A DNA stretch of 64,000 nt from Chengkuizengella marina (GTDB lineage Bacteria > Bacillota > Bacilli > Paenibacillales > KCTC-33759), in NCBI RefSeq assembly GCF_009910845.1, contig NZ_SIJB01000017.1:53941-117940 (forward strand), read 5' to 3'. Under the pieces are notes generated by a model. That model ran no database searches. It saw only the letters and a list, made by a program, of their open reading frames with translations, and had not been told where the DNA came from. Position 1 is the stretch's first letter, and each line of letters opens with the position of its first letter. Position numbers and translations under genes: made by a program. Of this stretch, positions 1 to 8,837 are shown one piece after another.

Positions 1-18
1 GAAAATCGTTAGTTTAAA

Positions 19-828
19 CTAAGTATTATTCTCCGTCAGTAGTTGTTTACATTTCTTAATTTGCGATGTTGGATAATTGAATAGTTTTAAAGCATATTCT
101 TCGAGGGGTGACAAACTAGTTTTATTCTCTTTCCACTCTGTATAATTTTTTAGCGTGAGTCCAAAGGCGTATAAAACCTTCCATATATCATATAAAAAAT
201 CAGATTCCTCTGTACGTGATAAATGTTCTGCGATATGTGAAAGAATGATACCAGAATCCATTCCTAATTCATTAGCTTTAGCCTTATATTTTTTATCAGT
301 TCCATACCAGTGTTGGTATGAAGTATTAATATTTTTAAAGTACTTTTTCCACAGAGATTTCTTAACCATAGTACATCCCAATATAACTACATCTTTCATA
401 AATCGGATTGTATATTCTGGTCTTTCAATTAATTTATCCAATGGGCTAGTATTATGATTTATCATGGCATGCCAAGCTAATGAGACGTAAGCTAAGTTAG
501 GATACTGATTTAAAGATTGAGCCATCACCTGTATCCAATTATTATTTGGAACAATAATATCATCATCAAGTATGACTAAATTTTCACCAACTGCTTTATG
601 AGCCCCAAAATTAATACCTGCTATTGATCCAATATTTTGACCTGGATCTAATACACTAACTCTAATATGGTTAAAATTTTGTAAATATTCCATTGCCTCT
701 TGATAAGGTGGATGGTTATTTACTAGAATTATTTCAGTATTTTTATCTGTTGTCTCAATTACAGCGTTTATACTTTTTTTAATTAAAGGTAAAGTATTGT
801 AACATCTAATGATAACTGAATTTATCAT
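19..828 (-). CDS. Family-2 glycosyltransferase (copy 1)
   Basis: This 269-residue cytoplasmic protein probably transfers a sugar from a nucleotide-sugar donor. The N-terminal SVIIRCYN strand, the EIILVNN segment and the acidic LVILDDDIIV motif around residue 90 fit the GT-A fold, with DDD as the likely metal/nucleotide site. It is a clear paralogue of the gene at 1737..2540, sharing VIIRCYNTLPLIKK and the DDDIIV region. The ATG at 828 is chosen over an in-frame GTG at 840 because GGGAGAG lies just before it and the paralogue starts at the same residue. It is the last gene of a run of minus-strand glycosyltransferase and methyltransferase genes. The acceptor is unknown; a spore-surface or envelope glycan is inferred from the neighbours. 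Confidence 0.85.
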   Translation of the reverse strand: MINSVIIRCYNTLPLIKKSINAVIETTDKNTEIILVNNHPPYQEAMEYLQNFNHIRVSVLDPGQNIGSIAGINFGAHKAVGENLVILDDDIIVPNNNWIQVMAQSLNQYPNLAYVSLAWHAMINHNTSPLDKLIERPEYTIRFMKDVVILGCTMVKKSLWKKYFKNINTSYQHWYGTDKKYKAKANELGMDSGIILSHIAEHLSRTEESDFLYDIWKVLYAFGLTLKNYTEWKENKTSLSPLEEYALKLFNYPTSQIKKCKQLLTENNT

Positions 829-879
829 ATTCTCTCCCACTTTCTATAGATTACAGCATTTAGTAAATGCTTGTCATTC

Positions 880-1689
880 TCACCTTTTTCTCCAATATGC
901 ACCATAGTGATCTATTCTAATAAGAGGTTCTGTTATATTGTGTTGTTTACGGAAATCTTCTACTGCAGGTTGACATGTGGGCAAAGTGTAATCATCAATG
1001 ATGATATACCCACCTAGAGATACTTTATGATAAAGACTTGTTAAACTATCCATAGTCGATTCATATAAGTCCCCATCAAGTCTAGCAATTGCAATATTGT
1101 TAATAGGTGCGAACGGTAAGGTATCTTTAAACCATCCTTCTAGAAATTTTACTTGATCATCAAGTAAATCATATTTATTAAAATTTTGCTTAACTTCTTC
1201 TAAAGAGACACGTAAATAATCACTTGTGTATAAAGTATCACCCGCATCTTTTGGATATTTTTCTACATTAGGAGCTGGCAACCCTTTAAAGGAATCTGCA
1301 ACCCATACGTTACGATTTTTTATATTGTAAGCTTTTAAAAAACCTCGCATAAAAATGCAACTTCCTCCCCTCCACACACCTGTTTCGATGAAATCTCCTT
1401 TAATTTTATCTTTTATAACGGTTTTCATTGCTTCATGTAATTGGTTTAATCGCAGACGTCCTATCATGCTATGTGCAATGACAGGCCAATCTAATCCTTC
1501 TCGTCTAGCTTCTGGATTAGGTTTCTTTACATGTACTAATTGTAATTTGTGTGCTTGTATGAATTCATATAATTTTGGAGGTATGGGGAGATTAGCAGGC
1601 GAATATATTTCATGCTCTAGCCAAATTTCAAACAAAATAGCTTTTTTTAATAACTCTAGATATAAATTTACTTCGTGTTTATTTTTCAA
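880..1689 (-). CDS. TylF/MycF-type O-methyltransferase
   Basis: This is an S-adenosylmethionine-dependent methyltransferase of the TylF (macrocin O-methyltransferase) family, whose members methylate sugar hydroxyls. The SAM-binding loop reads GDFIETGVWRGGSC near residue 100. The metal/substrate segment RLDGDLYESTMDSL and the strand GGYIIIDDY follow in the C-terminal half. The longest frame opens with GTG at 1698, but that GTG lies inside the ribosome binding site AGGGGGTGAT. The TTG at 1689, 6-7 bases further on, is therefore the better start (269 residues). It sits between two paralogous glycosyltransferases, which suggests it methylates a sugar of the same glycan. The exact acceptor cannot be read from the sequence. 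Confidence 0.85.
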   Translation of the reverse strand: MKNKHEVNLYLELLKKAILFEIWLEHEIYSPANLPIPPKLYEFIQAHKLQLVHVKKPNPEARREGLDWPVIAHSMIGRLRLNQLHEAMKTVIKDKIKGDFIETGVWRGGSCIFMRGFLKAYNIKNRNVWVADSFKGLPAPNVEKYPKDAGDTLYTSDYLRVSLEEVKQNFNKYDLLDDQVKFLEGWFKDTLPFAPINNIAIARLDGDLYESTMDSLTSLYHKVSLGGYIIIDDYTLPTCQPAVEDFRKQHNITEPLIRIDHYGAYWRKR

Positions 1690-1736
1690 ATAAATCACCC
1701 CCTAAAAAAATTGGTTGTTGATACAGAACTTTTAGA

Positions 1737-2540
1737 TTATCTTTTTTTCTCGATAATTTGCTTGATATCCTTAATGAGTGATTGTTGATATCCAAATTTT
1801 TCAAGGAAATCTATCTCATCAATGGATAAACTACTTTTATTTTGTTTCCAAACCGTGTAACTTTCTTCTGTAAACTCATAGGTATAAAAAATTTTCCAAG
1901 CACCGAATAAAGGATCAGATTTTTTTGTACGAGCTAAATGTTCTACTTTATGTGAAAGGATAATACCTGTATCCATCCCTAAATCCTGTGCTTTAAATTT
2001 ATATTCTCTATCAATACCATACCAATGTAATTTTACTTCAATATTCTTAAAGTGTTCTTTCCAAAGAGATTTTTTGATCATGGCACACCCAAAGATAACC
2101 ACTTCATCCATCATTCGAATTGTATATTCTGACTTTTCAAATAATTGATCTAATGAGCTAACATTATAATCCTTTATAGCGGGCCAAGTTAATACAACAT
2201 AGGCTAAATTAGGAAAATCTTCAAACGACTTGTTCATCACTTCTATCCAATTATTATTTTCAACAATAATATCATCATCTAGAATAATAAGGTTTTCACC
2301 CATTGCGTGAGCTGCTCCATAATTAAACCCTTCTATATTTCCGATGTTTTCACCTGGATCTAATACTTTAACTCTTGGATGTTTGAAACGATGCAAAAAT
2401 TTTCTAACATCTTGGTAGGGTGGGTGATTATTAACTAATATGATCTCTGTATTATGATCGGTTGTTGCTATTGCAGCCTTTACACATTTTTTTATTAATG
2501 GTAGTGTATTGTAACATCTGATAATAACAGAATTTTCCAT
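1737..2540 (-). CDS. Family-2 glycosyltransferase (copy 2)
   Basis: This 267-residue GT-A-fold glycosyltransferase is paralogous along its whole length to the gene at 19..828. It shows VIIRCYNTLPLIKK at the N-terminus, EIILVNNHPPYQ, and the LIILDDDIIVENNNW acidic motif expected to hold the metal and nucleotide-sugar. There are no membrane segments, so it is probably cytoplasmic. The ATG at 2540 is preceded by AAGGAGAGAGGAT, a good ribosome binding site. The two copies flank the TylF-like methyltransferase, so a local duplication has probably given two related transferases adding successive sugars. Donor and acceptor are unknown. Confidence 0.87.
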   Translation of the reverse strand: MENSVIIRCYNTLPLIKKCVKAAIATTDHNTEIILVNNHPPYQDVRKFLHRFKHPRVKVLDPGENIGNIEGFNYGAAHAMGENLIILDDDIIVENNNWIEVMNKSFEDFPNLAYVVLTWPAIKDYNVSSLDQLFEKSEYTIRMMDEVVIFGCAMIKKSLWKEHFKNIEVKLHWYGIDREYKFKAQDLGMDTGIILSHKVEHLARTKKSDPLFGAWKIFYTYEFTEESYTVWKQNKSSLSIDEIDFLEKFGYQQSLIKDIKQIIEKKR

Positions 2541-2587
2541 ATCCTCTCTCCTTATTTTTATACTTTCATTTATAAAATAAATTATTA

Positions 2588-3571
2588 TTAGTTAACTATG
2601 TCTAATAATTGTTTAATTCTCTCAGTATAAGTTTCTGTTTGTAATGTTTTCTTTATAGCATTTGATGCCATCCTTCTTCTTTCATCTTCATGTAACAGAT
2701 AATAGTCTATTTTTTCTAACAGATCATTTGGTGTAGTGTATGTGGCGATGTCATCACCTGGAATATAAACATTGATTAATTCTTCTCGAACATCGGTCAA
2801 TTGAAAAGCACCACAAGCAGCGATTTCAAAAGTTCTTGCGTTCATCGATATTGCCTTAATTCTAATATGATTTTGATTGATTTCAGGATTATTTACAGAA
2901 CGATGCATATTGATAACGATTTTGGCTCCATTATAATATTTTGATGTTTCCTCAGCAGAAACCCAATTATTTACTAGTATGTTTTCTCTAAGTCGAAAAT
3001 TGCCAAGTTTATCCCAGTTCGGTCCGATAATTTTCATATTTCTTTTCACTAATTCATGTTCAATTGTATTAAAAAAAAGTAATCGATCAGGATGTGCATT
3101 TCCTATAAACAGTACATCTGTTTGATATTTAATATCTAATTCATTTTTAAAGTGAAAGATATCTGGATCAACTGCTAAAGGAAGAAAGTGTACATTTTGA
3201 CATCCTAAAGACTTATAAAACTCAATGCATCCTTTTTCTACTGTAAAAACAAAATCATAAATGGGAGCCATTGCTTGAGTTATATCCGTGATATACGGAT
3301 CATCTAAAAGCCATACAGCTGTATAATACCCCATTTCTTTCAAAGTAGTTAAATCATTTGTCGAAACATTAAATCCACTGAAAAAAATAATTAGATTAGG
3401 TTGAAAAGTTTTAGCAACATTTAAAAGATTTTGATCAGGTAAAATACTATGAAAATATTGAATCTCTTTTTTAAAATGATGAATAATGGATGTTTCTAAT
3501 ATATCGTATGGGTTTCCTAATCCAGATCTAACAAATAAAATATTTGTGTTTTGTTTTGAAAAATTCATCAT
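2588..3571 (-). CDS. CgeB-like glycosyltransferase (copy 1)
   Basis: The protein (about 327 residues) resembles CgeB-type proteins, GT-B-like transferases that in Bacillus act late in sporulation on the spore surface. Features seen are the N-terminal NILFVRSGLGNPYD strand, AVWLLDDPY, TDVLFIGNAHPDR and the C-terminal donor-site-like NARTFEIAACGAFQLTD. It is a close paralogue of 4442..5494. Two in-frame ATGs (3583 and 3571) exist; the later one is preferred because GAGGAAGATT precedes it. It has no signal peptide or membrane segment. It lies in a minus-strand cluster of sugar-modifying enzymes. The sporulation role is an inference from family and context. Confidence 0.82.
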   Translation of the reverse strand: MMNFSKQNTNILFVRSGLGNPYDILETSIIHHFKKEIQYFHSILPDQNLLNVAKTFQPNLIIFFSGFNVSTNDLTTLKEMGYYTAVWLLDDPYITDITQAMAPIYDFVFTVEKGCIEFYKSLGCQNVHFLPLAVDPDIFHFKNELDIKYQTDVLFIGNAHPDRLLFFNTIEHELVKRNMKIIGPNWDKLGNFRLRENILVNNWVSAEETSKYYNGAKIVINMHRSVNNPEINQNHIRIKAISMNARTFEIAACGAFQLTDVREELINVYIPGDDIATYTTPNDLLEKIDYYLLHEDERRRMASNAIKKTLQTETYTERIKQLLDIVN

Positions 3572-3672
3572 AATCTTCCTCATTCCCTAGGGTATTTTAT
3601 ATAACATTTTAAATTTGTAAGCATAAAAGATTATCAAACACCGAATATAGAATCAATTTTCCATTGTCTAAG

Positions 3673-4350
3673 CTAATTTAGATTCTGACTGTTTTGGTAG
3701 CTTATCTGCAATTCCGCTTGATTGTTTATCATAGATACTTGGTTTTCATTGAAAAAATTTGGAAAAACCACCCCTAAACCAGTTGCAAAATTAAACTCAA
3801 TGCACGGATATTTCTTCTTTAAGTCATCCCAAAGTTGATAAACTCCAAAATCAAGGTGTCTGACAACAATATCATGCAATAATATAATTCCATTTTCTGA
3901 TATTTTTGGTAACCATGTATCAAAATCATGTTTGACACTTTCAAATGTGTGATAACCATCAATAAGTAGAATATCAATAGTACCATCTTCAAAAGTACTT
4001 AATGCTTCATCAAATGAATTCCTAACTAAATTAGATATATTAGGAAATTCAGTATCTGATATATTTTTAACTAACAGAAATATATCTTCATCGTAAAGAC
4101 CTGAGTGAGCATCTCCCTTCCAATGATCAATTCCATAACATTTTGTAGGTAGGTTTTCATCCATAACAGCTTGACAGAAACTAAAATGAGAAACTCCTAA
4201 ATGAGTACCTAATTCGACTATTATTTTAGGTTTAATATATCTAGTTAAATCATATGAAAAATTTCTGTATGGATAATATGATGATAGTGATTCTTCTGGT
4301 GATAAATATTTATCCGATAAAAATGTGGGAGAATGATATTTCCATTCCAT
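3673..4350 (-). CDS. Class I SAM methyltransferase (Methyltransf_24 type)
   Basis: A 225-residue methyltransferase with a Rossmann-type SAM site: IIVELGTHLGVSHFSF near residue 45, CYGIDHWKGD as the acidic second strand, and DILLIDGYHTFESVKHDFD followed by GIILLHDI. The IDGYHTFE block is characteristic of methyltransferases found in glycan clusters. The ATG at 4350 follows GGAGGAAATATA. It sits between the two CgeB-like genes, separated by 90-100 bp on each side, so it may share their transcript. The likely substrate is a sugar of the same polymer as the neighbouring transferases, which is inference. N- versus O-methylation cannot be told. Confidence 0.8.
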   Translation of the reverse strand: MEWKYHSPTFLSDKYLSPEESLSSYYPYRNFSYDLTRYIKPKIIVELGTHLGVSHFSFCQAVMDENLPTKCYGIDHWKGDAHSGLYDEDIFLLVKNISDTEFPNISNLVRNSFDEALSTFEDGTIDILLIDGYHTFESVKHDFDTWLPKISENGIILLHDIVVRHLDFGVYQLWDDLKKKYPCIEFNFATGLGVVFPNFFNENQVSMINNQAELQISYQNSQNLN

Positions 4351-4441
4351 TATATTTCCTCCATATACTTTAATAAATTTTGCAATACCATATAACTTGA
4401 AGTTTTTCTTCTTTCATCTTTTATCTCAATTTTAAAAATTA

Positions 4442-5494
4442 TTACTTATTTAAAAATAAGATTAATTTGTCTAACATTTGTTCAATTCTTTTTGAATACG
4501 TTTCGTTTTTCAAAGTTTTCTCCATTGCTCTTGAAGCCAGTTGTTTCCTTTTTTTTGAATAAGATAAATAATAATCAATCTTTTGTAACATTTCTCTAGC
4601 GGTAATATAAGTAGCTATATCGTAATCTGGTATATACACATTTTCTAATTCTTCTCGTATATCTGTAAGTTGGAATGCACCACAAGCCGCTATTTCAAAT
4701 GTTCTCGGATTTAAAGATAGTGCTGGAATTTTAATCATATTGTTATGGTTGATATGACTATTGTTAATGGAACGATGCATATTAATTACAATTTTTGCTC
4801 CATTATAATATTTTGCTGTTTCTTCAGTTGATATCCATTCGTTGATTAATACGTTTTTACTAAGCCTCCAGTTATTAAGCTTATTCCATCCGGGGCCAAT
4901 TATTTTTAAGTTTCTCTTCAATAATTCAAGATCAATTGCATTGAAATACTGTATTCTGTCTGGATGTGCATTTCCAATAAATAAAACATCTGTGTAATAT
5001 TTAGATTCTAATTTTTCTCTTTGATTAAAAATTTCATTATCTACAGCTAGAGGTAGAAAGTATACATTTGCACAACCAAGAGATTTATAAAAATCTATGC
5101 ATCCTTTTTCAACTGTAAATACAACATCGTAGTGAGGTGCTAAAGTTTTAGTTAAATCTGTGTAATATGGGTCATCTAAAAACCATACTGCTGTTCTAAA
5201 ACCTAAATTTTTTAATAAGTTAATTTTAGGTTTATTCATGTTCCATCCATCAAAACAAAGAATAAGATCAGGGTTTATTTTATCAGCAATAGTATGAATT
5301 TGTTCATGAGGTGAAACGGTGTAAAATTGTTGTATTTCTTTTTTAAAATACTTGATGATGGATGCCTCTAAATAGTCATATGGTTTACCTTTCCCAGATT
5401 TAACGAATAAAAGTTTTAAATTCTTTTTATTTATCTCTTTATTTAAAAGATGATTGGAATCATTCTTAAAGTAATTTCTACTTATAAACTTCAT
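4442..5494 (-). CDS. CgeB-like glycosyltransferase (copy 2)
   Basis: This 350-residue protein is a paralogue of 2588..3571. It shares KLLFVKSGKGKPYDYLEASII, AVWFLDDPYYTDLT, TDVLFIGNAHPDR and NPRTFEIAACGAFQLTDIREEL in the same order, which are the landmarks of CgeB-type GT-B transferases. It carries an extra N-terminal stretch of about 25 residues rich in Asn and Lys. The ATG at 5494 follows AAGGAAGGGCTACT. It is the first gene of the minus-strand cluster, divergent from the gene at 5742, so the 247-bp gap before it should hold the cluster promoter. A role in spore-surface or envelope glycosylation is inferred. Confidence 0.83.
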   Translation of the reverse strand: MKFISRNYFKNDSNHLLNKEINKKNLKLLFVKSGKGKPYDYLEASIIKYFKKEIQQFYTVSPHEQIHTIADKINPDLILCFDGWNMNKPKINLLKNLGFRTAVWFLDDPYYTDLTKTLAPHYDVVFTVEKGCIDFYKSLGCANVYFLPLAVDNEIFNQREKLESKYYTDVLFIGNAHPDRIQYFNAIDLELLKRNLKIIGPGWNKLNNWRLSKNVLINEWISTEETAKYYNGAKIVINMHRSINNSHINHNNMIKIPALSLNPRTFEIAACGAFQLTDIREELENVYIPDYDIATYITAREMLQKIDYYLSYSKKRKQLASRAMEKTLKNETYSKRIEQMLDKLILFLNK

Positions 5495-5710
5495 AGTAGC
5501 CCTTCCTTATTTCTTATATTATTTACAATTTCAAATCGTATCGTTTATTACAATGGAGTCAAAGCATAAAATGAATTGTTTTTTATAAACAAAAAAGTTA
5601 ATTGTAGAAAATGAATAAAATTATTTATTTATTTTATATTTTAAATTGCTATTTGTTACATTAAAAGGCAAAAATGGTTAGTTACACATTAGAAAAATAA
5701 AATGGATTTC

Positions 5711-5719
5711 CATACAATA
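5711..5719 (+). promoter_or_regulatory. Possible sporulation-type -10 element
   Basis: CATACAATA lies 23 bp before the ATG at 5742. It fits the -10 consensus of mother-cell sigma factors (CATACAAT for sigma-E, CATANNNTA for sigma-K). I could not find a matching -35 element at the usual spacing, so this is only suggestive. The rest of the 247-bp divergent gap (5495-5741) shows no further clear signal. Confidence 0.3.
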
Positions 5720-5741
5720 AAAACTATGAAAGGGTGTAATT

Positions 5742-6407
5742 ATGAACGAGAGAACTATAGCATTTATTTGTTGTGTCAATAACGAAAAACATTATAGTGA
5801 GTGTAAAAATCATATTGATCGTCTGTATGTTCCGGCAGGATTCCAAATTGAACATTTTCCACTTTATCATTGTGAAAATATAACTGTAGAATATAATAAA
5901 GCTATGAAAAGCAGTAAAGCTAAGTATAAAGTCTATATCCATCAAGATTGTTTCATATTGAATAGAACTTTCATTCCAAACTTTTTAAAGGTCTTTTTAA
6001 ATAATGAACAAATTGGCATGCTTGGAATAGCTGGTGTAAAGCAATTACCACCCACGGGTATTTGGTGGGAAGGTAAAGAACGTTTTGGAAAAGTCATTGA
6101 ATATAGACAATATTATAGCTATCTTTGTTTTCAAGAAGTTAAATCACTATATGAAAATGTACATGCAATTGACGGAGTAATCATGGTGACTCAATATGAT
6201 ATCAAATGGGATGAACATATTAAAGGATTTCACTTTTACGATACATCTCAATGTATTAATTTTATCAACCAAGGGTTAAATATAGTCATCCCACGACAGC
6301 CTTTGCCTTGGACACTTCATTATATTGGTAAAAGAGAAACTGACAATCATGAATTTCATCGATTGCGTAAAAAATTTCTACATCTGTACAGAAATAATCT
6401 GAAATAA
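5742..6407 (+). CDS. StrF-like family-2 glycosyltransferase
   Basis: The 221-residue protein resembles the StrF-type (Glyco_tranf_2_5) glycosyltransferases of polysaccharide clusters. It opens with TIAFICCVNNE, continues with VEYNKAMKSSKAKYKVYIHQDC, where HQDC takes the place of the usual DxD, and has IGMLGIAGVKQLPPTGIWWEG and a terminal LPWTLHYIG block. It is soluble. The ATG follows GAAAGGGTGTAATT. It is the only plus-strand gene of the sugar cluster and is convergent with the unrecognised gene at 6478. The likely function is transfer of one sugar of the cluster's glycan. Donor and acceptor are unknown. Confidence 0.78.
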   Translation: MNERTIAFICCVNNEKHYSECKNHIDRLYVPAGFQIEHFPLYHCENITVEYNKAMKSSKAKYKVYIHQDCFILNRTFIPNFLKVFLNNEQIGMLGIAGVKQLPPTGIWWEGKERFGKVIEYRQYYSYLCFQEVKSLYENVHAIDGVIMVTQYDIKWDEHIKGFHFYDTSQCINFINQGLNIVIPRQPLPWTLHYIGKRETDNHEFHRLRKKFLHLYRNNLK

Positions 6408-6433
6408 TTTAAACAATAATATATACTTTTAAA

Positions 6434-6463
6434 GTAGATTAACCCCTTTCGGAGTTAATCTAC
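6434..6463. terminator. Hairpin between convergent genes
   Basis: GTAGATTAACCCC (6434-6446) pairs with GGAGTTAATCTAC (6451-6463) with one mismatch and a 4-nt loop. It lies between convergent genes ending at 6407 and 6478, so it may terminate both. The flanking U-runs are weak. Confidence 0.6.
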
Positions 6464-6477
6464 ATCAAACCATATAT

Positions 6478-6975
6478 TCAATTCAATTTTGGTTTCCTAT
6501 CAATACAAACCGCAGCTAACGATCGATCTGCTACAGTACTATTAGACGTTTGACCACCAGTGGGATCACCAGTATCTTCAATTCTGGCTTTAAGTTGGTA
6601 ACAAATCTTACCTAGTTTAGGTGGGGTATCACAAAATGTAAAATTCGGTTGAGAATTTTGTGAAAAAGCCAATGTGACACCTAAAGCTGTTACAACATCA
6701 AATCTTAATGATAGCGCTGATGTTATTTCTGAAGCGATTGGTACACCATCTCTACAGAGATTGTATCTTACCGTAGCAGTAGGCTCTACAGCAGCAAGCA
6801 ATCTACCATCAGCTCCTTCTAACAACTCACAGACTGACCAATCAAGTTTCACATCTTTTTTTGGATCCTTCACACATACCTTTACTTCAAGAATAACTTG
6901 GTCACTTGTAGTTAAATCTCTAGGATCATCTCTAAAATCACATATTACATCTGGACCTTTTTTAAAACCTGCCAA
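6478..6975 (-). CDS. Unrecognised Cys-containing protein
   Basis: I do not recognise this family. The frame opens at 7041, but a near-perfect ribosome binding site (AAAGGAGGT, then AGTACA) points to the TTG at 6975, giving 165 residues beginning with AGFKKGPDVICD after the start. It has no signal peptide or membrane helix. It is rich in Val, Thr, Asp and Leu in alternating patterns, which suggests beta structure. It has several spaced cysteines (VICDF, VKVCVKD, WSVCELL, YNLCRDG, FTFCDTP, GKICYQL, AVCIDRK). Such a profile would suit a disulfide-linked coat or exosporium protein, and it adjoins a possible spore-glycan cluster, but both points are inference. Confidence 0.6.
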   Translation of the reverse strand: MAGFKKGPDVICDFRDDPRDLTTSDQVILEVKVCVKDPKKDVKLDWSVCELLEGADGRLLAAVEPTATVRYNLCRDGVPIASEITSALSLRFDVVTALGVTLAFSQNSQPNFTFCDTPPKLGKICYQLKARIEDTGDPTGGQTSNSTVADRSLAAVCIDRKPKLN

Positions 6976-7128
6976 TGTACTACCTCCTTTCGACTCTAGA
7001 TGATCTATCTTATTCAAAAGAGGTAACACTTGTATAGGCAAAGATAGTGTAAAATTAGAAAATAGACATTTGCATAAACAAAATACTTGTAAATCTCGAA
7101 TAAAAAGAAATGCTAATTTTCATTCTAA

Positions 7129-8043
7129 TTACCAATCTTCCCTTATAATTTCACTATTAATGGATACTCCTGCACAATATCCTTCACTTGCTGATTTAAT
7201 CAAACCAGAAAATAAATTTTTTGCGTCACCTATAATATATAAACCAGGAACTTCTGATAAACCATTTTGCTTTGTTATATAAGCACCATTTCCATCTATT
7301 TTGCAGCCTAGTTTTTCTGGGATTTTACAACTTTGAGTTTCTTTTATTCCTTCAATAAAAGCTGCAGCTCGTGAAATGATTGTTCCATTTTCCAGCTGAA
7401 TTCTCTTAAGCATTCCATTGTTTGAAATGATTTGTTTGATTTTAGTCTCTTTTACTTTAATGTTATGTCGAACTAAATCCCGTTTATTTTCCAAACTTAA
7501 ATTTGCTGATCCATTCGTAAACAATATTAGATTTGGACTCCAATTGTGTACTGATCTCGTATATTCAAAAATCCGCTCTGAATTACCAATTACTGCTAAA
7601 GGTTGATCCTTTACTTCCCATCCATCGCAATAAGGACAAGGAAAAGCACTTCTTCCATACACTTCACTTAAACCGATAATCCTAGGTAATTGATCTATGA
7701 TCCCTGTAGCAAAAAGAATTTTCCTGCTATGATATTTTGCTCCTTTTAAAGTCTCAGTTTCAAAAAATCCTTCACTCTTGACTACATTGATTACACAATC
7801 ATTTTTATGTTTCACATTTTTATATGTTGAGACTTGATCTTTTGCAATCTTTTTAAATTCCTTTGGTTTAATCCCATCTCTTGTTAAAAAACCATGAGAT
7901 TCTGCGGTAACAGCATGTCTTGGTTTGTTTTCATCTATAAGCAAAATCTTTCTTTTAGACCGTCCTAACACAAGTGCAGCACTTAATCCAGCAGGTCCAC
8001 CACCAACAATCACTACATCATAAAATTCTATTTTTATATTCAT
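7129..8043 (-). CDS. Thioredoxin-reductase-like flavoprotein
   Basis: About 304 residues, with an N-terminal FAD motif VVIVGGGPAGLSAALVLGRS, a mid-protein redox pair in CPYCDGWE, and a C-terminal FAD contact GLYIIGDAKN. This is the low-molecular-weight thioredoxin-reductase layout. The second dinucleotide motif reads LAVIGNSERIF instead of the usual GxGxxA, so NAD(P)H binding may be altered, as in CxxC flavoprotein oxidases acting on small dithiols. An in-frame ATG at 8061 has no ribosome binding site. The ATG at 8043, eight codons before the FAD motif, is preferred. It stands alone between an unrecognised gene and a CBS-pair gene. The physiological substrate is unknown. Confidence 0.75.
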   Translation of the reverse strand: MNIKIEFYDVVIVGGGPAGLSAALVLGRSKRKILLIDENKPRHAVTAESHGFLTRDGIKPKEFKKIAKDQVSTYKNVKHKNDCVINVVKSEGFFETETLKGAKYHSRKILFATGIIDQLPRIIGLSEVYGRSAFPCPYCDGWEVKDQPLAVIGNSERIFEYTRSVHNWSPNLILFTNGSANLSLENKRDLVRHNIKVKETKIKQIISNNGMLKRIQLENGTIISRAAAFIEGIKETQSCKIPEKLGCKIDGNGAYITKQNGLSEVPGLYIIGDAKNLFSGLIKSASEGYCAGVSINSEIIREDW

Positions 8044-8148
8044 TTGTTGACCACGCTCCATTATGATGTCTATAGCTACATTTTTCCATTATATTCAAGT
8101 ATTTCAATAATGTATGGACGTGTGTGGAGATCAATAAAAAATTCAAAA

Positions 8149-8174
8149 TAAAAAAGCCACTGCTCTCACAGTGA
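8149..8174 (-). terminator. Intrinsic terminator after the CBS gene
   Basis: On the minus strand GTCACTG-tgaga-GCAGTGGC forms a hairpin (arms 8168-8174 and 8156-8162, one mismatch) followed by a run of T. It lies 15 bp past the stop codon at 8190. Confidence 0.75.
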
Positions 8175-8189
8175 CGTTTTAACTTTGAA

Positions 8190-8597
8190 TTATGTTGTTT
8201 TTAATTTTGAATTTAAATGATGTATAATATCTTTTCTTGTTACGATTCCAATAAAATGTTCAAGGTCATCAATGATAGGTACAAAATTTTGTCTAATCGT
8301 TAAATCTATTAAATCTTCAATTTCCCCCCTTACATGGATAGATTTATAACTATTATAAAGTGGGATGTCTTTTAATTTAATTTTACTGTAATTATCTATA
8401 GACTCTCCAATCATTTCGTGCATTTGCCACAGTAAATCACCCTCAGATATGGTTCCTATATACTTCCCTTGATCATCAATAATAGGAACAGTTGCATAAC
8501 GATAATGTTTCATTTTTTCAAGAACTTGTCTCATACTCCATGATTCATTTAAATAAATGACCTCAGACTTCGGTGTAAGAAAAAAAGCTACGTTCAT
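8190..8597 (-). CDS. CBS-domain pair protein
   Basis: The protein (135 residues) consists of two CBS motifs in tandem: MRQVLEKMKHYRYATVPIIDDQGKYIGTIS-type at residues 20-55 and IDLTIRQNFVPIIDDLEHFIGIVTRKDI at 95-125. Such stand-alone pairs bind adenine nucleotides and act as energy or c-di-nucleotide sensors; the ligand cannot be read from the sequence. An ATG at 8627 opens the frame, but the ATG at 8597 is preceded by CGAGGTGATACAATA and is the better start. It has its own terminator. The 240-bp region upstream (8598-8837) shows no recognisable element. Confidence 0.85.
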   Translation of the reverse strand: MNVAFFLTPKSEVIYLNESWSMRQVLEKMKHYRYATVPIIDDQGKYIGTISEGDLLWQMHEMIGESIDNYSKIKLKDIPLYNSYKSIHVRGEIEDLIDLTIRQNFVPIIDDLEHFIGIVTRKDIIHHLNSKLKTT

Positions 8598-8837
8598 TAT
8601 TGTATCACCTCGGTTTAAATACTTCATTTTCTCTTTATTAATTGTTCATGATTTTTCGAGGGAGTGAGGAATATCATGAATAAATCCATTTATTATCATA
8701 ACATAAAGTGCTTTTACTTTCAGATGAATCATTTAATGAAAAGAAACTTACAGAAATTTATCCACCTTCATAGTTTATATTATTCATATTACTGAAGTTA
8801 AATGAGTACTACGTGAAAAACAAAATAAATAATTTAA

